Source: Patiria miniata
Taxonomy: Eukaryota; Echinodermata; Asteroidea; Valvatida; Asterinidae
Direction of reading: 5' to 3'
Length of the DNA stretch: 64,000 nucleotides
NCBI RefSeq assembly: GCF_015706575.1
Contig: NW_024037072.1
Coordinates: 25,607,162-25,671,161, forward strand
The number at the start of each line of letters is the position of its first letter. The first letter of the stretch is position 1. Made by a program: the position numbers and the translations under genes. The notes below the pieces were generated by a model. That model was not told where the DNA came from, did no database searches, and saw only the letters and a program-made list of their open reading frames with translations. Below are positions 39,601 to 51,900 of this stretch, in pieces.

Positions 39601-41139
39601 CTCTGTCAACCCAACCGTGATGAGAGCCCACATAAACGTGTGTGAATCCAATTGTTACCTGGTCATCCTCGTAGTTTGGGTCCGTGGGACGGAAGTTGTC
39701 TTTGCAGACGGTGGTGGTGTAGGCGTTCAGCCCGAAGAAGTCCCCGGTACCGGCGATGTACTGCTTCTCCTCCTCGGTAAAGACCGGCAGGCGGCTCTCG
39801 CTCAGACCCTGGGCAAGACTCTTGTTGCCAACTTGCCACTTCATCACATCTGGGTAGTCGCCGTTCTTGAAGATGGGATGAGCAAACCTTTTTTGCAGGA
39901 AAAGATGTGATACTTTATACGTTTTAACTTTTAAGAAACTCCATTGACGAGTAAATGTCAATCTTGGTATCGTAAAAGAACCGTACATTCCGCATGTGCA
40001 TAAAAGACTCAATTATTTCGCAATTTCCTAGAATAAAACCAGTTCTAAAATGCCTTTAAGAATCCAAAAAAGTATTGTCCACACCCAAATGTTTCGTTTT
40101 TCTAGAAACACGGCCTTATTAAAAGAGAGATGACATAAATGTATATATTTTGTTCCTGGAGAAACTGACTCAAATTTTTGTTTGTAACTTACCAACCCGC
40201 CGTGAACTGCATGTACCGATCTGCTGCGGCCACGTGGGCCGGGTTGTTTTCGTCTTCGGGAAGACCGAAGTCCGTACTCAAAGTAATGGAAACCTGTCCT
40301 CCATACTGAGCTTTGTATTTCTGTTGGTATGTGTTATACGCCATGCCATGTGATTTGATAATGGTGTGAGCTGCGCGGTACGGTCCGTAGCCGGGATCGT
40401 TGATGTTCGGAGCAAAGACACCGATACCGTATCCTAGCCAGCAAACGACGTAGGGCTCGTTAAAAGTGATCCACAGTTTGACTTTGGAGCCCAAGCGCTC
40501 GAAGCAGACGTCTGCGTAGTCGTTGAAGAGCTCCACGAGCGAGTCGTTCTCCCAGCCACCATATACGTCTTGGAGGACCTGAGGTAGATCCCAGTGGTAG
40601 AGAGTTACCACAGGCTCTATGTTTTCCTTGAGTAGCTCATCCACAAGGGCCTCGTAGTAGGCAAGGCCTGCCTCGTTAAGACTGGCCAGGGTACCGTCCG
40701 GCATGACGCGAGGCCAGGATATAGAGAAGCGGTAGTGTGTCAGGCCCATCGCCTTAGCCAACTGAACATCCTGGGCGTACTTGTTGTAGCTGTCGCAGGC
40801 CACGTTACCGGTCTGTCCGTAGGCACAGCCGCCGGCTTGCGCCAAGGTATCCCATATGCTCTTGCCCTTGCCGTCCGCGTCCCAGCCACCCTCCACCTGA
40901 TAGGCGGAGGTTGCCGAACCCCAGGCGAACCCGTCCGGAAACTTGCCGTAAAGTGGCGTGTCTCGATCCGGGTCGTTGAAGACGTCTGGATAGGCAAAAT
41001 CAGCGCCGACTTGGACGGGTAACCAACAGCAGAATAATGTAAAAACTAAGACCAGCATTCCAACCATCGCTCCACATCCAAATCTCTCAAAGAGAGACAT
41101 CATGAGAAACACCAATCTAGACAGATATTTTAAAAACAA
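36603..41139 (-). CDS. GH1 beta-glucosidase, lactase-like (gene A), complete, 4 exons
   Basis: Predicted secreted retaining beta-glycosidase of family GH1, similar in size to single-domain lactase-like proteins (555 aa). Exons in transcription order: 41139-40193, 39887-39659, 37870-37651, 36874-36603 (TGA at 36605-36603). Junction phases agree throughout. The N-terminus is hydrophobic and ends near VQVGA before DFAYPDVF; the start at 41139 is the longest choice, and the MM at about 41103-41098 is an alternative that still keeps a signal peptide. GH1 signatures: [22 protein letters not shown], acid/base Glu in WITFNEP, nucleophile Glu in YITENGVST, glycone-site SLMDNFEW. Both catalytic glutamates are present, unlike Klotho. 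The C-terminus is hydrophobic to the last residue ([16 protein letters not shown]), with no basic cytoplasmic tail, which suggests a GPI anchor or tail anchor. Introns after TAGW and after YEDDQ are absent from genes B and C, and the B/C intron after DSYHK is absent here. It is transcribed away from gene B. Confidence 0.93.
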
Positions 41140-41620
41140 AATGAAGTCAACAATAATATTTTGACCGCGTACAGCTCGTCAGCGACTGGTAAAGTTGTTC
41201 ACCTGTTTTGTATCACGATGAGAATCCACAGCGGTAACTCTAGCCATAAAACTGATAATCCCTGCCCAGTTATGTTTAAACAGTACCTGGTTGGTGGGCT
41301 GGCTTTTCGAGCGCTTCTCTGATTGGAGTGGAGATTAATCCTTCAAAACTATCAGTGATTATATGCAGTCACTTCAAGGTCCTTTATCTAAAGATACTGT
41401 TATGTACCGATAGAATCAAAGCATGGCTATAATCTACCGAAGCGCATTGTCCAAGACCACAGTTTTCTGAAATAAAAGCGGTACGTCACATCAACGAAGA
41501 GCAATTTTATGATTGTCAAAATCAGGCGCAAAATCCAAAATGAAAGGTAACAAAAATAGTTATGAACGTTCCTAGTCTGCTCTATATGAAAAAAAAACCC
41601 ATCAAGTGTTTTGAAATGAT

Positions 41621-41780
41621 TGTGTAACATTTTTACGACCTTATAGTACTTTGATCCGACCATGTTTGAACAAAACCTGCTCATTTGTAGGTATAGGTGT
41701 TCTAATCTTATACCATCGACAAACAATAATGCTTAATTCCAATCTGATTTGAACTTATAGGTAAGATTCACGTGTACATA
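41621..41780. repeat. Duplicated spacer segment, copy 1
   Basis: Shares tgtgtaacattttt, agtactttgatccgac, gacaaacaat, caatctgat and attcacgtgta, in order, with 43033-43173. Confidence 0.75.
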
Positions 41781-43032
41781 CATGAGCATGGTTGCGTTAC
41801 CAGTGCTGAACATAATTCGACTTTTTTCACCGAACACATCTTCTTGGATAATTTCGAACCATCTTGAATGTTTTCAACCATCTGAAAAATATGGTTTTGT
41901 GGGTTTCTTTTGTGCCAATAACGCACAAAACGAAAGGCCTATGCCCTGACTAATTTTGTAAACTAGTTATTCCATAACTCGAAAATGGCAAGGCGAGAGC
42001 AACTAGAAGGAGGCTTTCGAGAAAATGCGCCAATTTGGGCTCGAACATGCGTTTCAGCGACTCTGCGTAAAACAATTCAACGTAAAAAAATGTGATACAC
42101 AACTTTTGTATTAGAAACGCTAACAAAAAAACCAAAAAAAACCAACCGAATCTTAAAGGTACATTAAAGGTACGTTGTGTCGAAAGCTTTCGTTACTTCT
42201 GTTCCGTCGAAAGTTTCATTTTAAACCCCCCTCCTAGGATGCAGAAAATACGAAAATCATGCAGAAAGACACAACACTGCGTGCTAAACCGTCGTCAGCT
42301 ACCACCCCCCCCCTCCGTGAGCCAAAGCTTGATCCACCCCTAGGCCCTGATCGCTTGGACCTGCTAAAGTCCACCTCATACAGTGACAACTTTTTTAAAA
42401 GGTTAAAGATGATGCATTCCCATAGCTGTTTTTGAGTTTCACCTCGGAAAATTAGAGTTTTTCTTCAAATTGCTATTTTCTTAGCAATATCAAAGATCTC
42501 GAACGAAAAAAGTCCACCGACGTTTAGTTTTTGCGTTATTTCTTTACAGAAATCGATTTTTGTATTGGCCGCCAGACAATACGTCGGCGCTCGCAGGGCG
42601 GGTTCATTTTGTGCGCAAAATAAAAGACATTTCTCAGAGGGTTGCAGACCCCCAAATCGGAAAAAGAGTGGTTTTTTTTGGAGCGGTGGCTTTGAGGACG
42701 GTTCATCCTGCGTTGCGTACAACCCTTCCTCACTGGTATATAATTCTGCCTTTAAACCGGTGAATCACGTCGTTAAACATCGAAACTCAATGTTTGAATT
42801 TTATTTTAAAGGGAACAAAAACAATTATGAAACTTTCTGGTCTGCAGTTGCCGGACGGATTTCACTGTCAAGAAGGGGGGGGGGGGCGGAGGGGAGGGGC
42901 GGTGGAATTTAAGGCGTGCAAAGGTATCTACGATCCCTCAGTCAGAGGGTGAAGGAGTGGGGGGGGGGGGGGGTTGCCTCGCACAAATCCCCCTAAATCC
43001 GCCACTGGTCTATTTGCTTGTTAAGCATTTGT

Positions 43033-43173
43033 TGTGTAACATTTTTCCTCCTGACTAGTACTTTGATCCGACCCTGTTTAAATAAAAGCTATATTTGGTG
43101 TATCTAATCTTTGCCATAAATTCTGACAAACAATATTTTTGTTCTAATCTGATGGGAAACGATTCACGTGTAA
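43033..43173. repeat. Duplicated spacer segment, copy 2
   Basis: Same ordered motifs as 41621-41780, ending about 365 bp upstream of the gene B start codon. Confidence 0.75.
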
Positions 43174-43539
43174 GCACAAGAGGTAGGCCTAAGTGTTTGC
43201 CTTTTCAAATTTTGTGACCAGGCTTATCAAGGGATGGGTGGAAAGCACACGCTACATTTTCGAGATAAGATATTTATGTTTGAAATGGCGATCACTTAAT
43301 ATGCAAATCACATCAGCTGACCTGATGAGGTAACAGTCACGTGTCATTGCCAGTGGCATCCACAGGCCGAAGCTGTGACGATGGGATCATATATTTTGTA
43401 ACGACACACAAACAAAAATCACCACTTCTGGGTTACCCCAGTGTATATCAACCTTCCGTGTACACCTGCAGCAAAGCCTACTACTTTTTACAACATCCAA
43501 ATTAACTGAACCTTTCGAGCATCGAAGGGGTTTCCAAAG

Positions 43540-45355
43540 ATGGGTACAAGACCGACCACATCCCTCCTGTGTCTACTGGCCCTAGCCCTGGTGAGTGCAG
43601 CTGTGGCAGAGGACAAGATCGAGTTTGTCTACCCGGACATTTACAACGATCCGGAGAGAGACACGTTCCTGTACGGTACGTTCCCGGAGGGTTTTGTCTG
43701 GAGCAGTGCTACCTCATCGTATCAGATCGAAGGCGCCTGGAACGTCTCGGATAAAGGCGTCGGTATATGGGACACCTTCACCCACGAAGGTGGGCACGTC
43801 GCCAACAACGATAATGGAGATGTCGCATGCGATAGCTACCACAAGTAAGAGTTGTTTTGGTTTGCAACATGTTCATTCTGAAAAGATGCAATTTCCTAAA
43901 TCTATTTTTTTTTAAAGTGTTGCATTGCATCTAAACTAAAAGGGAATTCATTACAGTTCAAGCATTAAGAGTATTCATTCGAATGTGACCGTCGTTTTTA
44001 AAAATCAGTATTGTTTTGATTCTTGCACATTAAACAATTTATCCTAGGAGATGGAGTTTGTCATATAATGCAATGTTCAAGGGAGAGTAACTAGCCTCAT
44101 AAAATCAATTAAAGAGGCATAATGGATGTGGAATTTCAACCTACGATCTCAGAAATACTGCATATAGAAAACCACACTCAAATTAATGATTCCCTGGTAA
44201 TACAATAATATAGCGATGACAGTGATTATCGAGGTACCGTCACTGGAGAAAGTTTTGGTAAGTTTTATCATGTTTTCTTCTCATGGCAGGTATAAGGAGG
44301 ACGTGGCACTGATGAAAGCCATGGGTTTACACTATTACCGTTTCTCCATCTCCTGGCCGCGTCTGATGCCAGACGGTACGGCAGCCAGTCTCAGTACAGA
44401 CGGCGTATGTTACTACAACGACTTGATTAACGAGCTCGTGGCCAACGACATTGCGCCTATGGTCACCTTGTACCACTGGGACTTACCACAGGCGCTGCAG
44501 AACCACGGAGGTTGGGTGAACGAAACCATCGTTGACCGATTCAACGACTACGCTAGGGCTTGCTACGAGAACTTCGGCGACCGTGTGAAGCTGTGGATTA
44601 CCTTCAACGAGCCCTGGATCGTGTCCTTGCTGGGCCACGGCAGTGGTGCCTTCGCACCTGGTATTGCCGAGCCAGCTATCACGGTGTACACAGTGACCCA
44701 CCACCTGATCCTATCCCATGCTCTCGCCTACCACACCTATAGACTGGACTTCAAGGCTACACAGAACGGACAGGTCGGGATCACTCTGAACACAGACTTC
44801 ATCGAGCCGGCGGACCGCAGCAAGCCCGCTGACATCGAGGCTGCTGACACCACGCTGCAGTTCAACTTCGGCTGGTTCGCCCATCCCATCTACATAGACG
44901 GTGACTACCCGGAGATCATGAAGACCAACATTGCTCGGAAGAGCGCCTACCAGGGCTTCGAAAAGTCCCGTCTGCCTGAATTCACGACATATCAGAAAGC
45001 CCTCATCAAGGGCACAGGAGACTTCATCGGACTGAACCACTACACCACGACCTTGGCTACCAACGCCACACCCGACGTGGGTGACAGGAATGCGTCTGAC
45101 GCAAGCTATTGGTCCGATCAAAACATCTGGTCTTGGAAGGACCCCAACTGGCCTGGCTCCGGGTCGAGCTGGCTCCAGATCGTGCCATGGGGAATCCGCC
45201 GCCTGCTGAAGTGGATCTCTGATGAGTATGGCAGCGACATACCCATCTACGTCACAGAGAATGGAGTATCTACTAAAGATGTCTTCGAACTCGAAGACAC
45301 CATCCGAGTCGACTACTACAAGTCGTACATTAATGAAGTTCTCAAAGGTTTGTGA
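43540..45355 (+). CDS. GH1 beta-glucosidase, lactase-like (gene B), terminal exon missing
   Basis: Tandem paralogue of gene C. Exon 1 is 43540-43844: signal peptide about MGTRP to SAAVA, then [18 protein letters not shown] and CDSYHK. Exon 2 is 44290-45347: [28 protein letters not shown] with the acid/base Glu, [13 protein letters not shown], and [11 protein letters not shown] with the nucleophile Glu. It ends at EVLKG on a GTTTGT donor in the same phase as genes A and C. No sequence like the SLMDNFEW terminal exon was found between 45348 and 48952. Unspliced reading reaches TGA at 45353-45355, giving about 456 aa without the last beta/alpha unit of the barrel, its glycone-binding residues and the hydrophobic tail. 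There are no internal stops or frameshifts, so any decay is recent. The gene may be truncated, or may splice to gene C's terminal exon, which is phase-compatible. Confidence 0.82.
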
Positions 45356-46383
45356 AAATATATTTCATTTCTGATTCATCGCTTAAATTATCACAGTATA
45401 GTAGTTGAGACAGTGCCATAAGTCCTTGAGCAAGAGCGGCTGCAGGGAGAAATAAAGAGGATATACGCCCCTAACCCAAAAAGATTGCCCTCGACCCGGC
45501 CTGTTTCCCACGGCAAATGCCACTGTCTATATATCTAACACTGTTCAGCTTCACTGTTCACCATTCGAATCTAACCAGATGAGCGGTGTACATTGCTTGT
45601 CTGTCCTGATTGCATTGTGCGAGTATTGGATGGTTTTTCCAGATTTTCACTTAATTTCACTTCAGTTGTCCTTATAGCGGCTTTCCCAGTATGGGTAGGC
45701 GTACTGATAAACATTGCGAGAGTCGAGACACATCCTGACTGGATTGGACAAAATGTTTTCTATTTTCGCCCTGTCGTTTTGCTTGTTTGTCTTGTTTGCA
45801 GTAATTGCTGAGGATACGAATTTCTTTACAATCAATTGTTAAAAGGGTCAGTTTAATGGACAGGAAATAAAATGGTGTCGATGGCCTCCAATGAGAATGA
45901 ATGATAACATCAAGCAATATTTTGCTATTGCTTATAGTTGTTGTCTTGGTTGTTTGTTTTAATTTTGTATAATAACAGAAATAGCCCAATTTAATAAATT
46001 AGACGAACTAAGACCATCTAAGCCGATCCAGATCACTTGAGAAACACACAGGTTGAATCGTTGTCAAACTTGCTTTCTGCCCAGTGTCGTTGCCTTTAAC
46101 CATTGGCGTTCTTTCTCTTAATAGGAGATCATGCTAGATCGTACCCATCGTAGGTGTTGGCGAGGAATGACATTTTTCTTGAAGACATGGTTCCCCAGTT
46201 TGTTCCGCTATCGCTCTCATTTGTTTATAAGGTTGGGAAAAGTCTGCCTTGTTGTTAGTAAGCCAAAACGGTATTCCAACTGCGCATTTGCAGAACAAGA
46301 TTCAGCGATTTTTACTTCGGGATATTAAAACGTAGGACTGCACACAAGTCTATGGGGGGGGGGGGCTTGTGGTAACGGAATCT

Positions 46384-46917
46384 GCGTTCTTCACAACCTC
46401 GTCCCCAGGGTGTCGAACAGTACGCGCCCATCACTACCTGCTCTCTCACCCTGGTATTGGATCATTTGCACGTGCAAGATTTTTGAACACGTATGCAAAT
46501 GAGGAACAGTCTGGTGCCTGGATATGTGTTACATTAGCGTTTGTTTTTGTATGCGGTGTCTGGGTAAAAAACAGAGTCAGTTCGTCGCAGCGCGAGCACG
46601 GCGTAAGTTACGAAAACACGATTTTTTGAATTAAACAGTTACGATCTTATATCGAGACAACATGCAGTATCACATTTCATATTGATATGAGCAATTTGTA
46701 AAGGAAATAAGTATTTTCGAGAAGGCGTGGACGAATGATCGCGAAAACACGTACTGCACGTTGTGAATGAATAGCACCAAGTACACGATACAAATCCATT
46801 ACTAGCCAATTGCGGTCACGAATCAGGATTCAGGAAGAAAGTTTCCAATCCAGGGCTTACTATTGGAAACTAGGTTGGAAATAAAGTGAGCACTGGGGAC
46901 GAGGTTGCGTTCTTCAA
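46384..46917. mobile_element. Inverted-repeat element with ggggacgaggttg ends
   Basis: gcgttcttcacaacctcgtc at the left is mirrored by ggggacgaggttgcgttctt at the right. The interior is non-coding. Confidence 0.55.
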
Positions 46918-47177
46918 AAACGATGGCAGCTTACTCTCGCATAAAATTTGGGGCATGCAAAACACCTTAAAATACCGCGCTGTCCAAACTGTTCGAAGTT
47001 TTGTGCCTACTTCAGAACAATACAATTTCTTTAATGTTGCTGGTACCCGCTATGATTATGCACGCATACGATGAATATTGTTTATCCCCATATTAATTGG
47101 AAAATCGTCGAATCTTAAATAAGTGCACATACGCTATTTTGAATACCGAACTGGCATATTCGTTAAACCAAGCAGAC

Positions 47178-47400
47178 CAGTCGCGGATCCGGGGGGGGGG
47201 GGGGGGGGGGTGTAAAAAAAACCCAGCTCTGTCTATTTTTTTTTTTTCATAGAATTCCTAATAAATAATGCGACCCCCCCCCCCCCCCCCCAGTGTTTGA
47301 TTTTACGGAGGCCAAGTGTCCGGAGAAAAAAGCCTATCTACATTTCAGAATGTTTTGCTGATGACCCCCCCCCCTGCAAAAATTCCTGGATCCGCCCCTG
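47178..47400. mobile_element. TIR element with cggatcc ends and long G/C runs
   Basis: The left end cagtcgcggatccggggg and right end cctggatccgcccctg are inverted and degenerate. The interior has C-runs and the phrase gtgtccggagaaaa, repeated in diverged form at 47733. No clean target duplication was found. Confidence 0.5.
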
Positions 47401-47431
47401 CAGACTCTTGAGAGCAAAAGTGACACCCACT

Positions 47432-47846
47432 CAGGCGCGGTTCTACGGGGAGGCTAGGGGGGGGGGGGGGGGGCTTTAGCCCCCCCCCCCCCAATTTGTT
47501 TTGTCTAGCCCCCCCAAAATAAATTCCGTAAAAAGAAATTGCATTATAGCAAAACGGAAGGATTGTGATGTACATGCGAACGGTCTCCCCCTAAAGAAAT
47601 AGTCGTGACAAGGGTGCATTTGTAGTTAATATAGTGTGAATGATTTTAGGATTTTATTGGCGCTCCCCATTGAAAATATGGCATGAGCCCCCCCCCCCCC
47701 CTCTCCACCTATTGATTTTCGAAGGCCTAAGTGTCTGGAGAAAATAACCGGTCTACATTTCAGCACGCCTCCCTGAAAAAAAAATTCTGGATCCACCCTG
47801 CTAGCCCCCCCCCCCCCCCCAAATATTGGTTCTAGAACCGCGCCTG
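47432..47846. mobile_element. hAT-like MITE with perfect 8-bp target-site duplication
   Basis: The ends are caggcgcggttcta and tagaaccgcgcctg. They are flanked directly by CACCCACT on both sides (47424-47431 and 47847-47854). An 8-bp duplication and CAG...CTG termini are hallmarks of the hAT superfamily. The 415-bp interior is made of C/G runs and repeats, with no transposase. Confidence 0.85.
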
Positions 47847-48952
47847 CACCCACTTCATGAATTCATACAGGCACTGTACCCATAATGTACTAAGCTAATA
47901 AAACTGTCATCTGTTTCATAATGAACATGTATCATGCCGTCGCTGCCCGGCAACCGAAGTCTGTGTGAAACGCGTATTTTTTTTCTTATCATACTTCAAA
48001 CCCTTTTTACATGTTTGCTTTGAGCTGTTTTATCCTTATGCACACTACCACAGACCACGCCTGGGATTTTAGATGCGTTCGGGGGCTAGAGAAAGCCCCC
48101 CCCCCTTCACCCAGCACCTTAGTTTGTCATTTCGTAGCGAAGGTTTCCTTAATCTTGTTATGCATTTTTTGGTTGTTCAGTATCATTAGTTTTGCCAATG
48201 TTGCTAGAAACTGCTCCCAACATTCTTCCACATCTCTAAACCTATATTTAGCGAATTTTTCCTTTTTGCAAAGAAAAGAAACTTGGAATTTTCTCAAATC
48301 AGGTTCTGGGCATGTTGATGTTTGTTTAGTCCTCCACACTTTTCAGTGTAGCATGGGCTCGCCAACAAGAGTTTATATCAGAAACCATCGTCTGCCGTTC
48401 AATGTCGAAGTAGATAGGCCCAATTTTATCCAGCAATCTATTATCGTACTATACCCATGAAATAGTCACACAAATAGCACTGCAGCCTACTTGTTATATA
48501 TTAAAACCACAATTGTGTATGGTGGATGAAAATTAAATCTGTTTCTACATTGAGTGACGTCGGTGTCCAGAGATCTGCAAACTTTATGGCCGCTTTACAA
48601 GTTGACTCTATCACCAGCCTATGTTTCCACACAATATTTGTTCGTGGGTTTATCTGGAATTACAGGTCAATAAAAAAATCTTGTCAGTGTACTGTACATG
48701 CGTGGGATCACGCATTTCACAAGAGTCTCTGCTTTGCAACCATCTTGGACGTGTGTGACCTTTTATACATGGATACGCATGAATAGCCCTCTTGTGCAGT
48801 CATTTGTTCTGAATTCAAACAAGAAAACCCAGCTCTTATGTCAATCTTGCGATAACTCGCAATTTGGTCTTCGGACCTTCAGTCTTGAGAAAGTTATCAC
48901 GGTCTGTAAGTTTTCTACAATAAGCTTAATTCCCAGATCATAAGAACGCAGG

Positions 48953-51900
48953 ATGATGTTCAAAATGTGTTCAGTGTGCCTCTCAGCTGTGAGTCTGTAC
49001 TTAGCGTTCGTGGCAGGCCTTGCCACAGCCCTCGCTGAAGATCGGATTGAGTTCGTGTACCCAGACGCGTACAACGACACGACGCGGGACACGTTTCTGT
49101 ACGGCACCTTCCCCGAGGGGTTCGTATGGAGTACGGCTACCTCGTCGTACCAGATCGAAGGCGCCTGGAACGTCTCGGACAAAGGCCCAAGTGTTTGGGA
49201 CACTTTCACCCACGAAGGAGGCAACATTGAGAATGATGACAACGGGGATATTGCCTGCGACAGCTATCACAAGTAAGTTTCCAAGCGTTTTCAAGGGATA
49301 TTGTATTTTAACGACTTAAATATGATTCAAATTTGAAACACCTTACATATTAATGACCAGTCTAAGTTTTGATGCAGCTTAGAAACCTTTCCAAGTACAC
49401 ACACAAATTGTTAGCAGATCCGTTTGAAAGTAATTGATGGCGACTTGAATATGACTCAATGTTAAATTACCTAAACTGGAAGCATTGTTTGAAAACAGGA
49501 AATTTTGTGATGTTCGTGCAGAATTGAGTTACATCTTTTGTTTTTTGTGTTTCTATATATTTCTACATGTTTTCGTGGGTTTCTTCAGTTTTTGTCTCAT
49601 TATACATTGTTTTTGCACATCATATTCTAGATACAAGGAGGACGTGGCACTGATGAAAGCCATGGGCTTACAGTTTTACCGTTTCTCCATCTCCTGGCCG
49701 CGTCTGATGCCAGACGGTACGGCAGCCAGTCTCAGTACAGACGGCCTACGTTACTACAACGACTTGATTGACGAGCTCGTGGCCAACGACATAGCGCCTA
49801 TGGTCACCTTGTACCACTGGGACCTACCACAGGCGCTGCAGGACCACGGAGGCTGGGTGAACGAAACCATTGTCGAGCTGTTCAACGACTACGCGAGGGT
49901 GTGCTTCGAGAACTTTGGCGACCGCGTACCGTTTTGGATCACCTTCAACGAGCCTTGGATTTTCACGCTCCTTGGCTATGGCACCACCATGTTTGCCCCT
50001 GGCAACGTAGTCGACCCGAGTGTCAAGATATACACAGTGGGTAGGCACATCATTCTGGCCCATGCGACCGCCTACCACACCTTCCAGCGAGAGTTTGCCT
50101 CGACGCAGACCGCCAAGATAGGAATCACTCTCAACTCTGACTACTTCGAGCCGGCAGACCGCACCCGACAGAGTGACCTGGACGCGGCCGACAGAGTCCT
50201 GCGCTTCAACTTGGGCTGGTTCGCTAACCCCATATTCAAGAACGGTGACTATCCAGAGATCATGAAGACCGAGATCGGTGCCAAGAGTGCCTACCAGGGC
50301 TTCAGTCAGTCTCGCCTGCCTCCCTTCACCGATATGGAGAAAGAGTTCATCAAAGGAACAGCGGACTTCTTCGGGCTGAACCAGTACACCACCATGTACG
50401 TCACCAATACTACAGTAGACGACAGCTTACCGTCCCAGGCGTCTTACCTCACCGATCGCGGCGTGTATACCTACAGAGACCCCGCCTGGCCCGGGGCAGC
50501 ATCCGATTGGCTCAAGATAGTACCATGGGGGATACGCCGGATTCTTAAGTGGTTAGCCGACGAATATGGCAGGGAACTGCCCATCTACATCACAGAGAAT
50601 GGCATATCCACTCACGATGTGCTCGAGTTGGACGACAAGATTCGTGTCGATTATTACAAAGCTTATATCAATGAAGTCTTGAAAGGTACAAGACAAGTTC
50701 CTCGTCATTTTCGATGAAGGAACTATTGTTTTCATATAAATAATGTCAGCAATTAAATGAAGTAAGGTTGTTGGTTTGGTAAATCACAACACACCGGACC
50801 CTTTACCTATAGTTTGTATGTCATTCGTAAGCCGACCCCTCAATCCGAATTAGACAAGTTAATCACCCATTTATTTTGTGCGACTAGCTATATCAGATAC
50901 CGGTACAGATCTGCATGCGAGCGTCGCGTCTTACATTTCTAATTCGAGAATGTTTACGAAATGCATGATAAGGTCTCTTATGGTCTTTCCTCATACTGCA
51001 GCTGATAACACATCATTTAATGTAACTTTACGATGGGGTATTCGAATTGAGACTCCAGGTTCCAAGGAGGCAACGCCGGTCGGTGAAAGGTCGAGCCCCA
51101 TCAGTGTGCGATCCTATTCACCGTCATTCTCTTCGGAGTTGAGCAAACAATACTACAATTTGAACCTATCAATTTTCGATCGATTGATCTAATTTGTCAC
51201 TCTTAGCTTTATATGATTGTCGATCTGTCAAGCACAATTATCACTTCCACGAATGTGAAGTCAAAATTGACCGTACCTTCAACCTGGTGTTTGATGTAAC
51301 GGTTGATAAGAAAGGGAGATTGGATTAGAGGGCGTCATCCGTGCTGTTTCAATTCCTCTTTCGTTTTTCGAAAGGGAATATTTCATCAGTATCTTCCCAA
51401 AAATTATTCAGATGAAGTTTGCACTGTTTTCTTGAGATGCAACTTCTGGGAACTTTTCGGGGTCTTATTCTATGTGCTGCAAGGCAGAAAATATTGCTTA
51501 TCTGAGAACAATTAAACAGTCTACAATAATCACATGAAATTATTGACGATAACCTGTTTCCAGCGAAACTTTTTGTGATTAGCAATCTTCCTGTGCTCAG
51601 CGGTTCCTTAAATTGGCAAAATAAATTCCATGATGTCACTGTCAAATTACCCAAGGTTTCCATGTTTTTTGGCGTTTCCCCAAATTCCTGACTGGAAAAA
51701 TGGAAAACTCATTTTCAACGTTAGGAACCCTGATTTACATGAATAACTAAGCAGATTTTCTCTTATCTCCTCTTTCTCCAGCTATCGAACTGGACAAGGT
51801 CAACGTGAAGGGCTACACTGCCTGGTCTCTGATGGACAACTTCGAGTGGGCTTCGGGCTACACCGAGCGTTTCGGCATGCACTACGTGGACTTCAACGAT

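Larger units (their letters stand above)
41140..43539. promoter_or_regulatory. Divergent spacer between GH1 genes A and B
   Basis: A and B start on opposite strands 2.4 kb apart, so both promoters should lie here. A ~150-bp segment occurs twice in the same orientation (41621-41780 and 43033-43173); each copy ends in attcacgtgta, which contains the E-box-like core CACGTG. Between the copies lies non-coding, partly C/G-homopolymeric DNA. No TATA box was assigned with confidence. Confidence 0.45.
45356..48952. other. GH1-B / GH1-C intergenic region, no terminal exon found
   Basis: Read for a [12 protein letters not shown] terminal exon in all forward frames; none was seen. The space holds the inverted-repeat element at 46384-46917, two nested TIR elements with long C/G runs (47178-47846), and otherwise AT-rich DNA. 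The 149-aa frame at 48011-48460 has no recognisable features. Confidence 0.6.

Noticed and set aside
48011..48460. 149-aa open frame on the + strand between GH1 B and C
   Set aside because: Not GH1-like, contains a C-run and no conserved motif; it does not supply the missing B terminal exon.
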